Of a DNA stretch of 64,000 nt, positions 34,901-43,253 are shown piece after piece. The DNA is from a candidate division Hyd24-12 bacterium UBA6080 (GTDB lineage: Bacteria; Fermentibacterota; Fermentibacteria; Fermentibacterales; JCC-6): contig DIXM01000016.1 in the NCBI GenBank assembly GCA_002436025.1, positions 29,330 to 93,329 on the forward strand. Direction: 5' to 3'. The position numbers and the translations under genes are program-made. How positions within the stretch are numbered: the stretch's first letter is position 1; each line of letters begins with the position of its first letter. The notes under the pieces are model-generated. The model saw only the letters and a program-made list of their open reading frames with translations. It made no database searches and had not been told where the DNA came from.

Positions 34901-35042
34901 CCACGATCGGAAAGCTTCCGGTGGTACGCTCGGTCTTTGTTTGCGGGTCTGCAGCGTCGTCGAAGGCTTCCGGCGAAGATTTGTTGCCCTTTTCTTCCAG
35001 TTTTGGGCCGGCCGGCTTTGGAGGGTCCTTCTTCTTTGTCAT
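31926..35042 (-). CDS. CheB-CheR-PAS fusion protein
   Basis: The protein has 1,038 residues. A CheB methylesterase domain (about 45-230: S52 in GASAGG, His in QHLAPDH, Asp in SGTGSDG) is followed by a CheR methyltransferase (about 255-505: RRVERRM, WVPGCSTGEEAYSLA, DLISCRNLLIYL). Then come a long coiled coil built on repeats of the S-N-E-E-[LM] type (about 690-780) and one or two PAS domains. There is no receiver domain on CheB. Such fusions may tune methylation of PAS or receptor proteins; the kinase encoded next is the likely partner. Confidence 0.9.
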   Translation of the reverse strand: MTKKKDPPKPAGPKLEEKGNKSSPEAFDDAADPQTKTERTTGSFPIVGIGASAGGLAAFEAFFSGMPENADPGMAFVLVQHLAPDHKSLLTDLIRRYTRMQVFEVEDGMVVVPNCAYIIPPNRDMAFLNGTLQLLEPSAPRGFRLPIDFFFRSLAQDQRERAIGVVLSGTGSDGTLGVRAIKGEGGMVMAQNPESTEYDGMPRSAIATGLVDYELPPAEMPTQLIAYTTHAFGKPPTHAEHPPKTENALKKIFVLLRAQTGHDFSQYKPSTSQRRVERRMSVHQIETLDGYVKFIQQRPEEVEALFRDMLIGVTNFFRDPEAFEILEELIIPKLFAGKRADAVIRIWVPGCSTGEEAYSLAILLAERQEALKQGFRVQVFATDIDSNAIAAARAGIYPASIATDLTPERLARFFTADPGESAYRIHKGIRDMLVFSEQSVIKDPPFSKLDLISCRNLLIYLGGSLQRKLIPLFHYALNPRGFLFLGTSETLGEHGDLFTALDRKQKIYQRKEDLVGIKRASLGRFLPTMSATAAQNLRTDQKTVHPRKQPLRELTEQALLQQVVQAGALVNAGGDILYIHGRTGMYLEPAPGESGHNNILKMAREGLRRDLTTALHKAVQTSDTVLFPGVRVKTNGDFTTVNLIVRPVDAAPSASPEQPLYLVIMEPAKEPLNGDLSSLPCGQACKPSSEEPVGEEVDDRIKLLKKELRAKEEYLQTTKEELETSNEELKSSNEEMQSVNEELQSTNEELETSKEELQSVNEELATVNTELQTKVADLSHANNDMSNLLAGTGIATVFVDHRLRILRFTPAATKIINLIQSDIGRPVSHIVSNLPGYDSLKEDTQAVLNTLVPRETDVQTTEGRWYTMRIQPYRTIDNVIEGAVLTFVDITTVRKLHEALRVNEERLRVALNAASISVFNQDLDLRYTWIQATTTGFSSEPIIGKTDADLFPEHEASVLTSIKKHVLASGEGVRQNVRITAAGKSFVYDLTIEPLRDSSNDIVGITCASLDVTGQQGRELTDSCANGASPSSGEADNT

Positions 35043-35066
35043 GTCATTCTCTTCCAGAAAAAATGA

Positions 35067-35282
35067 TTACTTGTTTATGGCTGATATGCATACCATGAAT
35101 CTCTCCATGCCTGGCTGGTTTTCTGCTGTGAACGTCAAGTCCTGCGAAACCCGATAAAACCGGCTTTCGCAGGAACGTATTGTCAAACCGGTTGTCAGAT
35201 GGTTATTGTCAAGGTCATAATATGTTTGGTGCACCCCTGTTTCGAATGCGTTAATCAGACTATCTGCAATTGAATATCCCAT
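35067..35282 (-). CDS. Doubtful small protein between GGDEF and CheB-CheR genes
   Basis: The reading frame gives 71 residues from ATG 35282 (MGYSIADSLINAFETGVHQ). It fills the space between the GGDEF stop and the CheB-CheR start. It has no ribosome site, no recognisable family and average composition. It may be a real small gene or chance. Confidence 0.25.
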   Translation of the reverse strand: MGYSIADSLINAFETGVHQTYYDLDNNHLTTGLTIRSCESRFYRVSQDLTFTAENQPGMERFMVCISAINK

Positions 35283-35291
35283 ACAACACAA

Positions 35292-36197
35292 CTATTCATT
35301 TTCATGACAATCATAACCAATACCGCGAAACATCACAACTCTCCTCTCTTTTCCCTTGGCTTCATACATTGCTGTATCGGCATTCTTAAAAAGGACGGCT
35401 GCCGTTTCTCCATCTGCCGGATGCATGGCAACACCGATACTGACTCCAACGGGAAGAACATTCCCATCATGCATGCAGGCCCCGGAAACCTCTTTGACGA
35501 TCGACTCTGCAAGGCGGACCACGTCGGCTTCCTGTCTGACTTCCAGCAGCAGGCACACGAACTCGTCGCCCCCCCAGCGACTGACCGTGTCTTCTTCGCG
35601 AATGGCGGACTTCAGACGGTCTGCCACAGCAAGCAGCACCCTGTCTCCCACATCATGACCATGGGAATCGTTGATGTTCTTGAAATTGTCGATGTCCATG
35701 AACAGGACGGCAAGCTTCCAGCCGTGGCGTTTTGCCTGGATCAGCCCCTGATCGAGTCGCTCCTCAAACAACACACGGTTCGGCAGCCCCGTGAGGGCAT
35801 CATGAAGAGCGGTTTCCCTTGATTCTTCTTCTTTTGCCCGGGATTCCAGTAAATCGTCGTGTGCCTCAGACAGATCATTCCTGGTATCTGCGAGCTCAGT
35901 CTCGATCATTTTTCGCTCAGCCATTTCCTTGGCAAGTTCGGTGTTGACCTGATGCAGATCGTCCGCGGCTACCGCTACTTTCTGCTCTACCTCCTTGTTC
36001 TGGGCGATGGCCTCCCTGATCATCTGAACAGGGCTCTCGACTTCCTTTCCCTGCCTGAGGATCTCATTGATCGAAGTAAGATCATCTGCAGCCTGCTTGA
36101 CATTGTCCTTGATTCTCTCGTTTCGGTTAATGACACGTTCAAGCGAAGCATTCTTTATGGGCACGGTTTTTTTCGGATCTTTTGGTTTCGATTCCAT
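35292..36197 (-). CDS. Diguanylate cyclase (GGDEF)
   Basis: The protein has 301 residues, soluble. A long N-terminal coiled coil (to about residue 130) precedes a GGDEF domain that starts at DALTGLPNR. The active site is intact (RWGGDEF), metal ligands are in FMDIDNFK, and an RxxD inhibitory site (REED) sits just upstream of it. It should make cyclic di-GMP with product inhibition. ATG 36197 has GAGAGAG upstream; GTG 36215 is an alternative. It sits upstream of the chemosensory-type genes. Confidence 0.88.
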   Translation of the reverse strand: MESKPKDPKKTVPIKNASLERVINRNERIKDNVKQAADDLTSINEILRQGKEVESPVQMIREAIAQNKEVEQKVAVAADDLHQVNTELAKEMAERKMIETELADTRNDLSEAHDDLLESRAKEEESRETALHDALTGLPNRVLFEERLDQGLIQAKRHGWKLAVLFMDIDNFKNINDSHGHDVGDRVLLAVADRLKSAIREEDTVSRWGGDEFVCLLLEVRQEADVVRLAESIVKEVSGACMHDGNVLPVGVSIGVAMHPADGETAAVLFKNADTAMYEAKGKERRVVMFRGIGYDCHENE

Positions 36198-36316
36198 AAT
36201 GCTCTCTCTCTTCACATTCAGTCGGTAACGCTTCGGTTCGGCTGTGGCGCGTCAGCGACGTCAAGTGGAACAGGTTCTTCTGTGCTGCACCGGAAACAAG
36301 TCTCCACTTGCGGGTG

Positions 36317-36904
36317 TTACAAACCGGCCCGTTCCAGCCAGTACAGCAGTAAAAAAATCAGTGTTACAGCGGGGATGACGATCATCCAGTGGTTGACTTT
36401 GAACAAGCGCGGGAAGGTCATGTCGCCAAAACTGCCTTTCATCAGAATGCCCCTGCTGAGACGCGGGTAGAGTGATGCAAAAAGGCCGGAACCGATCAGT
36501 ATGCCCGCCAGTCCTCCGACCAGGGCGTCCAGCGAGCCGTTGCCGATGGCACCAGCAATGGTTCCGGGACAATAGCCCAGTAACGCAAAGCCTGCCCCGA
36601 AGATCAATCCGCCGATAATGTTCATGCCCGCAGATCCTGGTTTTGGATAAAGATCCACCCAACCCAAGCTCTTCATTGCATGAATACCGATCATTCCGAC
36701 CAGAACGGCGGAGAGCATTATCTTGATGACAGTGAAATCGGTGAGCAGCAGTTGCCCGACGATCACGTCATACTTTGTCGCACCGCCTTTCTGAAGCAGA
36801 AAGCCGAACACGATACCGAATGCCAATCCCCGGAGCAGGGGCGATTTGTCTTTCCTTGCCCCGGATGGCTGCATCCGCTTATCCATGGATTTGCCTGTCT
36901 GCAT
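36317..36904 (-). CDS. YeeE/YedE-family membrane protein (sulfur import, second half)
   Basis: The protein has 195 residues with five or so transmembrane helices and the conserved LLGYCPGTIAGAIGNG motif, whose cysteine is thought to pass sulfur compounds through the membrane in YeeE/TsuA-type transporters. The shorter N-terminal tail is basic. ATG 36904 has GGGGGTG upstream. It follows the paralogous gene at 36,918-37,451 by 13 bases; such two-gene pairs correspond to a split full-length YeeE. Confidence 0.82.
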   Translation of the reverse strand: MQTGKSMDKRMQPSGARKDKSPLLRGLAFGIVFGFLLQKGGATKYDVIVGQLLLTDFTVIKIMLSAVLVGMIGIHAMKSLGWVDLYPKPGSAGMNIIGGLIFGAGFALLGYCPGTIAGAIGNGSLDALVGGLAGILIGSGLFASLYPRLSRGILMKGSFGDMTFPRLFKVNHWMIVIPAVTLIFLLLYWLERAGL

Positions 36905-36917
36905 GTTCACCCCCTTA

Positions 36918-37451
36918 CTAACCGAACAGGGAGAAGACAGCATTCGCCGTCAGAATGCCGCCAATGAAAAAGCAAACTGCCGAGATCCAGCTTGAAACGG
37001 CAAGCTGGAGGGTACCGCTGATGCCATGCCCGCTGGTGCATCCGCCTGCCCATCGCGAGCCAAAACCGATGCAAACACCGCCAAACAGAGCTACGATGAC
37101 GCGCAGCAGCGGGTTGCCGCCAAATTCGGCTGCCCAGAGCGAAGGAACCCACTGCCAGCTGAAATCACCGGACAACAACGCCGAGATCATTGAGCCGATG
37201 ACGATGCCGAGCACCAGCATCCACTGCCAGTCAACAGCAAGCCCTATCTTCCTGTAGTAAGGCTTCAGTTCAACCTTTTTCCCCGAGAAAAGCCTTTCGA
37301 TCATGCCACTGGTCTTGGCAAAGCTTGTTGAGCATGCGAGCGGTTTTCCGGAGATGAGGAAGCTGAAGCAGCTCAGGATGCCGATGCCTGTCCCGACTGC
37401 ATAAGACGACCAGCGAACTTCTTTCAAGAATTCAATCAGATTGCCCTCCAT
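36918..37451 (-). CDS. YeeE/YedE-family membrane protein (sulfur import, first half)
   Basis: The protein has 177 residues, with transmembrane helices and two conserved cysteines: C40 in KPLACSTSF and C138 in RWAGGCTSGHGISG, the YeeE/TsuA signature. This family imports thiosulfate or related sulfur compounds. It is encoded three bases after the persulfide-processing enzyme, which supports import of a sulfane-sulfur substrate. Confidence 0.84.
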   Translation of the reverse strand: MEGNLIEFLKEVRWSSYAVGTGIGILSCFSFLISGKPLACSTSFAKTSGMIERLFSGKKVELKPYYRKIGLAVDWQWMLVLGIVIGSMISALLSGDFSWQWVPSLWAAEFGGNPLLRVIVALFGGVCIGFGSRWAGGCTSGHGISGTLQLAVSSWISAVCFFIGGILTANAVFSLFG

Positions 37452-37454
37452 TAC

Positions 37455-38906
37455 CTACTCCTTATCACGCTGTTCTCTGCCTTCGCCATAGTTGGTGAAG
37501 AGCCTGGAGCCATGCGGATTGACACAAACCCGGCACTCCCGGATGTACCCGGCAGCGCTGTAACCGGACAATCCTCCGGCCACATTGTAGACATCGTTGA
37601 ATCCATGTTGTTTGAGAATGCTTGCACCGAGCGTGGAACGGTTCCCCGAACTGCAGATGAGGACGGTTGTCTTGTCCTTGTTCAGCTCATGGTGCCGGGT
37701 GCGCAGGTCGGCCACCGGGATGTTGATGGCGCCCTCGATATGGGTGTCCGCATACTCAAGCGGTGCTCGAACGTCCAGCAGAACAAAACTTGTGGTGCCG
37801 GTGATCATATCGTGCAGTTCCCCTGCTGAGATCAGCCCGATATGACTGGTCTTGAATCCCGCAACGGCCCAGGCCACCATGCCGCCATCCAGACAACCCA
37901 CGATCCTGTCCACACCAACCCGGCGTGCCCAGGTATTGGCTTCAGTAGCCTTGTTATAGTCATCTGCTATCAATAATATATCCTTATCCGGCGGCATAAC
38001 CCAGCCGGTAAAAGTCGGGAAGTTGCCGCTTAAATCAAGATGCCAGACGTCGGGGATGTGCTGGCTGGCAAAGGCGTGGTAACCGCGGGCATCCAGCAGT
38101 ACGGTGTTGGCAACTCTCATGCGTTCCTTGAACTGGGCCGGGGCAAACTCCTCCATAGTGGGGAGATCGGCAACAAGGGCAGGTCCATTGCGGTTGATGT
38201 CGCTGCAGCGGCTGAAATGATCCGGGGACGGGGGCATGTCCTGCGTGAGCGATTTGACAAACCTGGCTTTGTCCTTGATCTGAAGGGCAGGGTTGAAGTT
38301 GCGTTCATAGCCGATGGTGGTGCGCCATTTGCTTCCCACGGCTCGACCGCACAATGAACCCGCGCCGTGTGCCGGATAGACTTCGACATAATCCGCGAGC
38401 TTCAGCAGTTTGTAATGCAGGCTGTGGTAGAGTTTCAGCGCCAGTTCCTCCGCCATGTCCGGGAAAAGGTCCGGCCTTCCCACATCCCCCACAAAGAGCG
38501 TATCACCCGAAAAAAGGCCGATCGGGCTGTCTGACCGGGATTTGTCGATAACGACATAACTGAGATGTTCCGGGGTATGGCCAGGGGTCTCCAACACCTT
38601 TAGAAGCATATCCTCAATTTCTATGGAATCGCCCTCAGACAGAGCCACATGGTCGAAGGTGCACTCTGCCGATCTCGCGATGTAGATCTTTGCGCCGGTT
38701 TTTTTCGCCAGGTCCATGTGTCCCGAAATGAAATCGGCATGAAGGTGGGTTTCCAGGATGTGTGTGATCTCCACCCCCATCGCACGGGCTTCTCTGATGT
38801 AGACATCGACGTCCCGCTCTGGATCAATGACGGCGCAGGACTTCTTCCCCGCGAGAATGTATGAGCTATGGGCAATTTTGCCGACGAAGAAATGTTTTAG
38901 CAGCAT
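37455..38906 (-). CDS. Persulfide dioxygenase-rhodanese fusion (CstB-like)
   Basis: The protein has 483 residues. The metallo-beta-lactamase domain carries the iron site: H54, H56 and D58 in THLHADF, H in TPGHTPEH, D in FSGDTLFVGDVGRPDL (the persulfide dioxygenase hallmark) and H in PAHGAGSLCG. Two rhodanese domains follow. The first lacks a cysteine in its loop (LLIADDYNKA); the second has C418 in LICSSGNRS. The enzyme oxidises persulfides to sulfite and can transfer sulfur. ATG 38906 has GGGGAAAG upstream. Confidence 0.87.
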   Translation of the reverse strand: MLLKHFFVGKIAHSSYILAGKKSCAVIDPERDVDVYIREARAMGVEITHILETHLHADFISGHMDLAKKTGAKIYIARSAECTFDHVALSEGDSIEIEDMLLKVLETPGHTPEHLSYVVIDKSRSDSPIGLFSGDTLFVGDVGRPDLFPDMAEELALKLYHSLHYKLLKLADYVEVYPAHGAGSLCGRAVGSKWRTTIGYERNFNPALQIKDKARFVKSLTQDMPPSPDHFSRCSDINRNGPALVADLPTMEEFAPAQFKERMRVANTVLLDARGYHAFASQHIPDVWHLDLSGNFPTFTGWVMPPDKDILLIADDYNKATEANTWARRVGVDRIVGCLDGGMVAWAVAGFKTSHIGLISAGELHDMITGTTSFVLLDVRAPLEYADTHIEGAINIPVADLRTRHHELNKDKTTVLICSSGNRSTLGASILKQHGFNDVYNVAGGLSGYSAAGYIRECRVCVNPHGSRLFTNYGEGREQRDKE

Positions 38907-38931
38907 GTTCTTTCCCCTCTGCTTTCCGGAT

Positions 38932-40731
38932 TCACAGATAAAAAAAGTAGAACACGGGCACGACGACCGCAAGAAACAGCAGGGTCATTCCGCCGCCTGC
39001 CTTCAAGTAGTCTGCATTGCGATACCCACCGGAGGACATCAGGAACGCATTGACCTGGTGGGTGGGCAGAACAAAGGAATTTGCCGCACATACCGCCGCC
39101 ATCAAAGCCAGGGGGCGGGGATCGAGCCCGCCGATCTGCGCCATGCTCACGACCAGCGGGGCCAGCACCACGATAGCACCCACATTGGACATGAACAGCG
39201 AAAACAGGGTGGACAAAATCGCAACGGTCAGAAGGATGAGCATCGGATGCCCGCCCTGAACCAGCGACATAACCTGTTCTGCCAGAAACGCGGCGGTTCC
39301 GGTCTTCTGCATTGCGACACCCAGCGGAATAAGCCCGGCAAGAAGGAAAACAACCTTCCATTCGATTGCCTGATAGGCTTCCTGGATCGTGAGTGCCCGG
39401 GTCAGAACCATGGCAATGGCACCCGTGAAAAATGCAAGCGAGATGGGAGCGCCGGTCATTGCCAGTCCAATGGCGCCAAGGAAACAGAGCGCAGCCCGCC
39501 AGGGTTTTGAGGGGTTTTGTTTCTTTTCGACCGTGAACGGCGTCGTCACCACAAAATCAGAGTTCGTTTTCAGATCGGCTATCTTCTCCCACAAACCGTA
39601 CACTATCAGTGTGTCACCGGGAAGTATCTGACGGTCCGAAAAATCACCCCGTACCCCTTCTCCCCTGCTGAAGATCATCACCGGCTCAACGGCATACCGT
39701 CTGCGAAGAGAAAACTGGCGAATGGTCTGACCCATCATCTCCGAACGGGGCGGAATGATTACTTCTGCAAAACCCGCGTGCTCAGGATCGTTGAGAGTGG
39801 AAAACCTGTAAGCCCGGTCCTGATGTGTCAGGTTGTATGCGGAGGCGAACTTTCTCACGTTTTCTTCGCTGCCGAGAAGCGCCATCTCCTGCCCGGCCTC
39901 GAACTTCGTTTCCCGCCAGGGTGCATATTCCGCCTCCCTGCCATGCGAGACACCGAGGATGTTGAGATCATATTCTCCCCATACACCCGATTGTTCGGTC
40001 GTTTTGCCCGCCAATGCGCTGTCCGGGGGAATGGAATAGTGCCAGATCTGGTGCGGCAGATGCAGCGCTTCAATCAGCTTGTCCTGCTCTGAAACAGGTT
40101 TGCCCGAAGATCTTGACTCTGACTGAGGCAGAACGAATCTGCCGAACAGGAAAAAGAAGCCGATCCCGGAAAGAAGCAGCAGAATGCCCACCGGGGTCAC
40201 GCTGAACAATCCATAAGGCATCAAGTCGGCGTTGCGAAGCATGTCATTGATCAGGATCAGCGGACCAGAGCCCACCATGCTCAATGTGCCGCCCAATATG
40301 GCCGCAAATCCTATCGGCATGATCAAAGCCGATGCCGGGATCTTTTCCCGGCGTGAGATGTTGAGAATGCCCGGTAAAAAAAGCACAGCCGCACCGATGT
40401 TCTGTATGAACCCCGAGAGCATCCCCACGGATAAGGACATGACTGCGATCAAGCTCGACTTTTTGGTTCCAACCTTTGCAAGGACTGCGCGTGAAAACCG
40501 ATCCATGATGCCGGTTTTGGTGATGCCCCGTCCCAGGATCATGACGGCTATCATGGCGATCACAGCATTGCTCGAGAAACCGGAGAGCGTCTCCTGCGGC
40601 GTCAGCACACCGCTCCATCCCAACAAAAGCATGCAGACAAGAGCAACGACATCGATACGAACGACCTCGAAAACGAGCGCGATCACAGTGGCAGTGAGAA
40701 TGACAAGAACAGTGAGTATGCCTGGATCCAT
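38932..40731 (-). CDS. SLC13-type anion permease with TrkA-C domains
   Basis: The protein has 599 residues. Two blocks of transmembrane helices (about 1-200 and 405-599) flank a soluble insert with two RCK/TrkA-C-like domains (EYDLNILGVSHGREAEYAPW; EVIIPPRSEMMGQTI). This layout is that of SAC1/SLC13-like permeases, several of which carry sulfate, sulfite or other anions. Its place at the head of the sulfur operon suggests export of sulfite or uptake of a sulfur anion. AGGAG lies nine bases before the ATG. Confidence 0.83.
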   Translation of the reverse strand: MDPGILTVLVILTATVIALVFEVVRIDVVALVCMLLLGWSGVLTPQETLSGFSSNAVIAMIAVMILGRGITKTGIMDRFSRAVLAKVGTKKSSLIAVMSLSVGMLSGFIQNIGAAVLFLPGILNISRREKIPASALIMPIGFAAILGGTLSMVGSGPLILINDMLRNADLMPYGLFSVTPVGILLLLSGIGFFFLFGRFVLPQSESRSSGKPVSEQDKLIEALHLPHQIWHYSIPPDSALAGKTTEQSGVWGEYDLNILGVSHGREAEYAPWRETKFEAGQEMALLGSEENVRKFASAYNLTHQDRAYRFSTLNDPEHAGFAEVIIPPRSEMMGQTIRQFSLRRRYAVEPVMIFSRGEGVRGDFSDRQILPGDTLIVYGLWEKIADLKTNSDFVVTTPFTVEKKQNPSKPWRAALCFLGAIGLAMTGAPISLAFFTGAIAMVLTRALTIQEAYQAIEWKVVFLLAGLIPLGVAMQKTGTAAFLAEQVMSLVQGGHPMLILLTVAILSTLFSLFMSNVGAIVVLAPLVVSMAQIGGLDPRPLALMAAVCAANSFVLPTHQVNAFLMSSGGYRNADYLKAGGGMTLLFLAVVVPVFYFFYL

Positions 40732-40740
40732 GCTAAAAGC

Positions 40741-40753
40741 TCCTGTTACAGGA
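40741..40753. promoter_or_regulatory. Perfect inverted repeat at the head of the sulfur operon
   Basis: TCCTGTTACAGGA has six-base arms around a single central T. It begins nine bases before the permease ATG and covers the ribosome-binding AGGAG. It could be an operator or a small translational hairpin. Confidence 0.35.
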
Positions 40754-40927
40754 ATGGTTGCATGCAGGCATTGGTGTGGGATTTCCTCTCCCGGAACGCA
40801 GCACCAACGATTCCCATCCCGATACCTCTTTCAATGGGTGTATGCGATGTTGGCTGGATCTGCCTGCACAACGCTCCGGTCAAGCGGCCGTGCAGCGCCG
40901 TCCGCTCAACCGGGCGTTGGGCAACAG

Positions 40928-41218
40928 CTAATCCTTGAACCTGGCCGCTGCGTCCTTGAAAGCTGACTTTATCGAATCCCATGCGGACTCCACGCCGTCT
41001 TTGATCGACTCCCATTTATCTTCACTTGCGTGTGCGATTTCAGCAAGTTTGGCCTTGCCCTCCTCCATCCTGCCTTCCAGTTTCTTGATATCCTTGTGAA
41101 GCTCCAGCTGTGCTTTGGCGCTGTTTCCTGAGGCCCTGGCCTTAAGCTTGTCTATGTCCGCTTTCCATTCGTCAAGCTGGGCCTGCTTCTTCTGCCGATA
41201 CAGTTCCCTGTCGTTCAT
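40928..41218 (-). CDS. Small coiled-coil stress-type protein
   Basis: The protein has 96 residues, entirely helical and rich in Lys, Glu and Ala (YRQKKQAQLDEWKADIDKLK; then EDKWESIKDGVESAWDSIKS). It resembles short sll1863/CsbD-like stress proteins, but no enzymatic motif is present. ATG 41218 was chosen for the AAGGA element; the frame extends 11 codons upstream. It stands alone between the sulfur operon and a broken prenyltransferase. Confidence 0.6.
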   Translation of the reverse strand: MNDRELYRQKKQAQLDEWKADIDKLKARASGNSAKAQLELHKDIKKLEGRMEEGKAKLAEIAHASEDKWESIKDGVESAWDSIKSAFKDAAARFKD

Positions 41219-41335
41219 GTCAATTTCCTTTCTGGTTCTCTTTGTTGCCACGCTTCACCCGAAGCGTGCCGGTAACTCCCCTAACCCTCCCCACAGTCAT
41301 TCGAAACGAGCTGGCAGTTTCCCGCCGTGTACATT

Positions 41336-41671
41336 TCACCCACCGAGAGTCTGATCCTGGGTTTTGAACCAGGTGAGTGCGTGATCAAAATGCCCTGGAT
41401 CAAAATCCGGCCAGTATTCATCCCTGACATAAAAATCCGCATAAACCGATTGCACCGGGAGAAAACCGCTCAATCGGCGTGCGCCTCCCCAGCGTACGAT
41501 CAAATCCAGACGTGAAGCTTCAGCAGACTTCAGGCTGCCGTTCTTGAGACCGGCCAGATCCCATTCCCAACCATAGTTGACGAGCAGGTTCACTTTCATC
41601 CCGGCACCCGCCCGGCGGCGATTTCCATCGGGAATGAAACCTGCATGACTTGGAATTTTATTGTTTGCCAT
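41336..41671 (-). pseudogene. Undecaprenyl diphosphate synthase family, internally deleted
   Basis: The frame gives 111 residues. The N-terminus has the family start (IPSHAGFIPDGNRRRA, the diphosphate-binding DGN motif). After residue 24 it jumps straight to the C-terminal part (LDLIVRWGGARRLSGFLP and QSVYADFYVRDEYWPDF). Normal cis-prenyltransferases have about 230-250 residues, so roughly 120 central residues are missing, without a frameshift. The remaining protein lacks most of the prenyl-binding tunnel and is probably inactive. Confidence 0.7.
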
Positions 41672-41722
41672 AAATCTCACTCCACGCTCTCAAGTTCCAA
41701 TATCGACCTTAAATTTCCGTTC

Positions 41723-43171
41723 CTATACCGCAACGAACGTACCCCGCAGTTCTGCGTGCAGCACGCGGTGCCTGGCCAGATATGCCCACAGCGCCTCAAT
41801 GCTTCGCTGAGTGTGCTCCTGGCGTTTGCGACCGTACTTCTGTGCCACGCCCTGTTCCGTGACAAAGGCCGCGGGGTAACAGCGCCCGGGCTGAAGCGGC
41901 TCGTTGCCAACAAACACTTGCTGGACGCGCTGTCCGTGTGGATTTTCGATCTTGACAAAGGCATTGAGACCGAGGCAGCGTTTGACGTAACCACCCATCT
42001 GCTCGTACGGATCGCATGCAAACGTTCGCTCCAGATTCTCCTCCAGCATCGCGATCACTTCCTCACCCAAAAGCTCGACCGTTGAAACAGGCGGGTTCAT
42101 CGGGATCATGTTGTAGAGGTCATTCATTGTGATCTCCCCGGGAATCACCGGTGCGCAGTAGCGCCATCCATTCGAGAATGCAAGTTGCGCGCCCGTGCTT
42201 TCCCGCAACGCCTTCAACAGGAAATTGTCCATCGTCGTTTCCAGCATGGTGCCCCGGTTGAGCGCCGTTGCCGTTTTACCCACAACTGTTGACAATTCCT
42301 CCTGATAAGGTGCGAGAGCCTGATGCACGAGGTCATCGACTTCGGGATCGGGTTCGATCCCGGCTTCCACCTCGATCAGCTGGTGCCGGTAGTCAACTAC
42401 ACGTCCTCCATCGATTTCCAGATCCAAACGGCCCAGGAAAGAGCCATGACAGCCCGACTGTATCACCAGTGTTTCCCCCTGAAGGACCGGTTTGTAAAGC
42501 CGGTTATGGGTGTGGCCGCTCAGGCAGACATCGACACCCTTCACCTCTGACATGAGCTTCATGTCCTGGGGAAAACCGAGGTGGGATATGAGGACGACCA
42601 GGTCCACATTTTCCTTGGTGCGCAGAACATCGATCATGGAAGGGAGTTCTTCCCTACCCAGGGTGAATTGAAGGCCTGTGCTGAAAAATGGCGGCATGGT
42701 CTTGTCTACGATATTGGAGGCGATTCCCACGAGACCGACCCGCAACCCGCCGATCTCCTTCACGCTGTATGCTGGAAAGAACAGCTCCCTGGTTGCCTTG
42801 TCGAAAACATTGATCGCCAGGATGGGATAGTTGAGTTCAACCGAGCGCTGCTTCAAGGCTTCCGGACCATAGGCAAACTCCCAGTGGGCCGTCATGGCAT
42901 CGAGACCCAGTGAGTTCAGGATGGGGACCAGGGCCTCTCCCTGAGTCTTCTGTGCTGGATGTGTGCCCTGGAGGGTATCGCCGCAGTCGCAGAAGAGCGT
43001 GCGCCCCTGGTTCCCGGCGCGAATCTCCTTTACGATAGTGGCAATGCGGGCATACCCCCCCGCTGGACGATAGACTGCCTGACCACCCTGCCAGAACATC
43101 TCCTGGTGCAGGTCACAATAGGAATGGCTATCGTTCAGTTGCAGGACAGTCAGTGACTTTCTATCTGCCAT
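41723..43171 (-). CDS. SoxB/5'-nucleotidase-like metallophosphatase
   Basis: The protein has 482 residues. The N-terminal metallophosphatase has D-x-H in LQLNDSHSY, CDCGDTLQG, a TAHWEFAYG motif and SGHTHN; the C-terminal 5'-nucleotidase domain has SNGWR and a CDPYEQMGG segment. Ordinary 5'-nucleotidases have GNHEFD at the third site; as I recall SoxB proteins have a HWEF variant, so this one leans toward the SoxB branch, which hydrolyses protein-bound sulfur conjugates. It lacks a signal peptide, whereas SoxB is periplasmic, so a nucleotide role remains possible. Confidence 0.75.
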   Translation of the reverse strand: MADRKSLTVLQLNDSHSYCDLHQEMFWQGGQAVYRPAGGYARIATIVKEIRAGNQGRTLFCDCGDTLQGTHPAQKTQGEALVPILNSLGLDAMTAHWEFAYGPEALKQRSVELNYPILAINVFDKATRELFFPAYSVKEIGGLRVGLVGIASNIVDKTMPPFFSTGLQFTLGREELPSMIDVLRTKENVDLVVLISHLGFPQDMKLMSEVKGVDVCLSGHTHNRLYKPVLQGETLVIQSGCHGSFLGRLDLEIDGGRVVDYRHQLIEVEAGIEPDPEVDDLVHQALAPYQEELSTVVGKTATALNRGTMLETTMDNFLLKALRESTGAQLAFSNGWRYCAPVIPGEITMNDLYNMIPMNPPVSTVELLGEEVIAMLEENLERTFACDPYEQMGGYVKRCLGLNAFVKIENPHGQRVQQVFVGNEPLQPGRCYPAAFVTEQGVAQKYGRKRQEHTQRSIEALWAYLARHRVLHAELRGTFVAV

Positions 43172-43253
43172 TCCCTACTCTCCTTCTCGGCATAACCGAG
43201 CAAAGTGTACCATCATCGCCTGCTTGGCTTTCTTCGGCATCGCTGCTTCCGGC

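Noticed and set aside
33561..35066. Plus-strand open frame of 501 codons opposite CheB-CheR
   Set aside because: It mirrors a clear CheB-CheR gene, is Gly/Val/His-rich with no domain pattern, and arises from GC-rich third positions.
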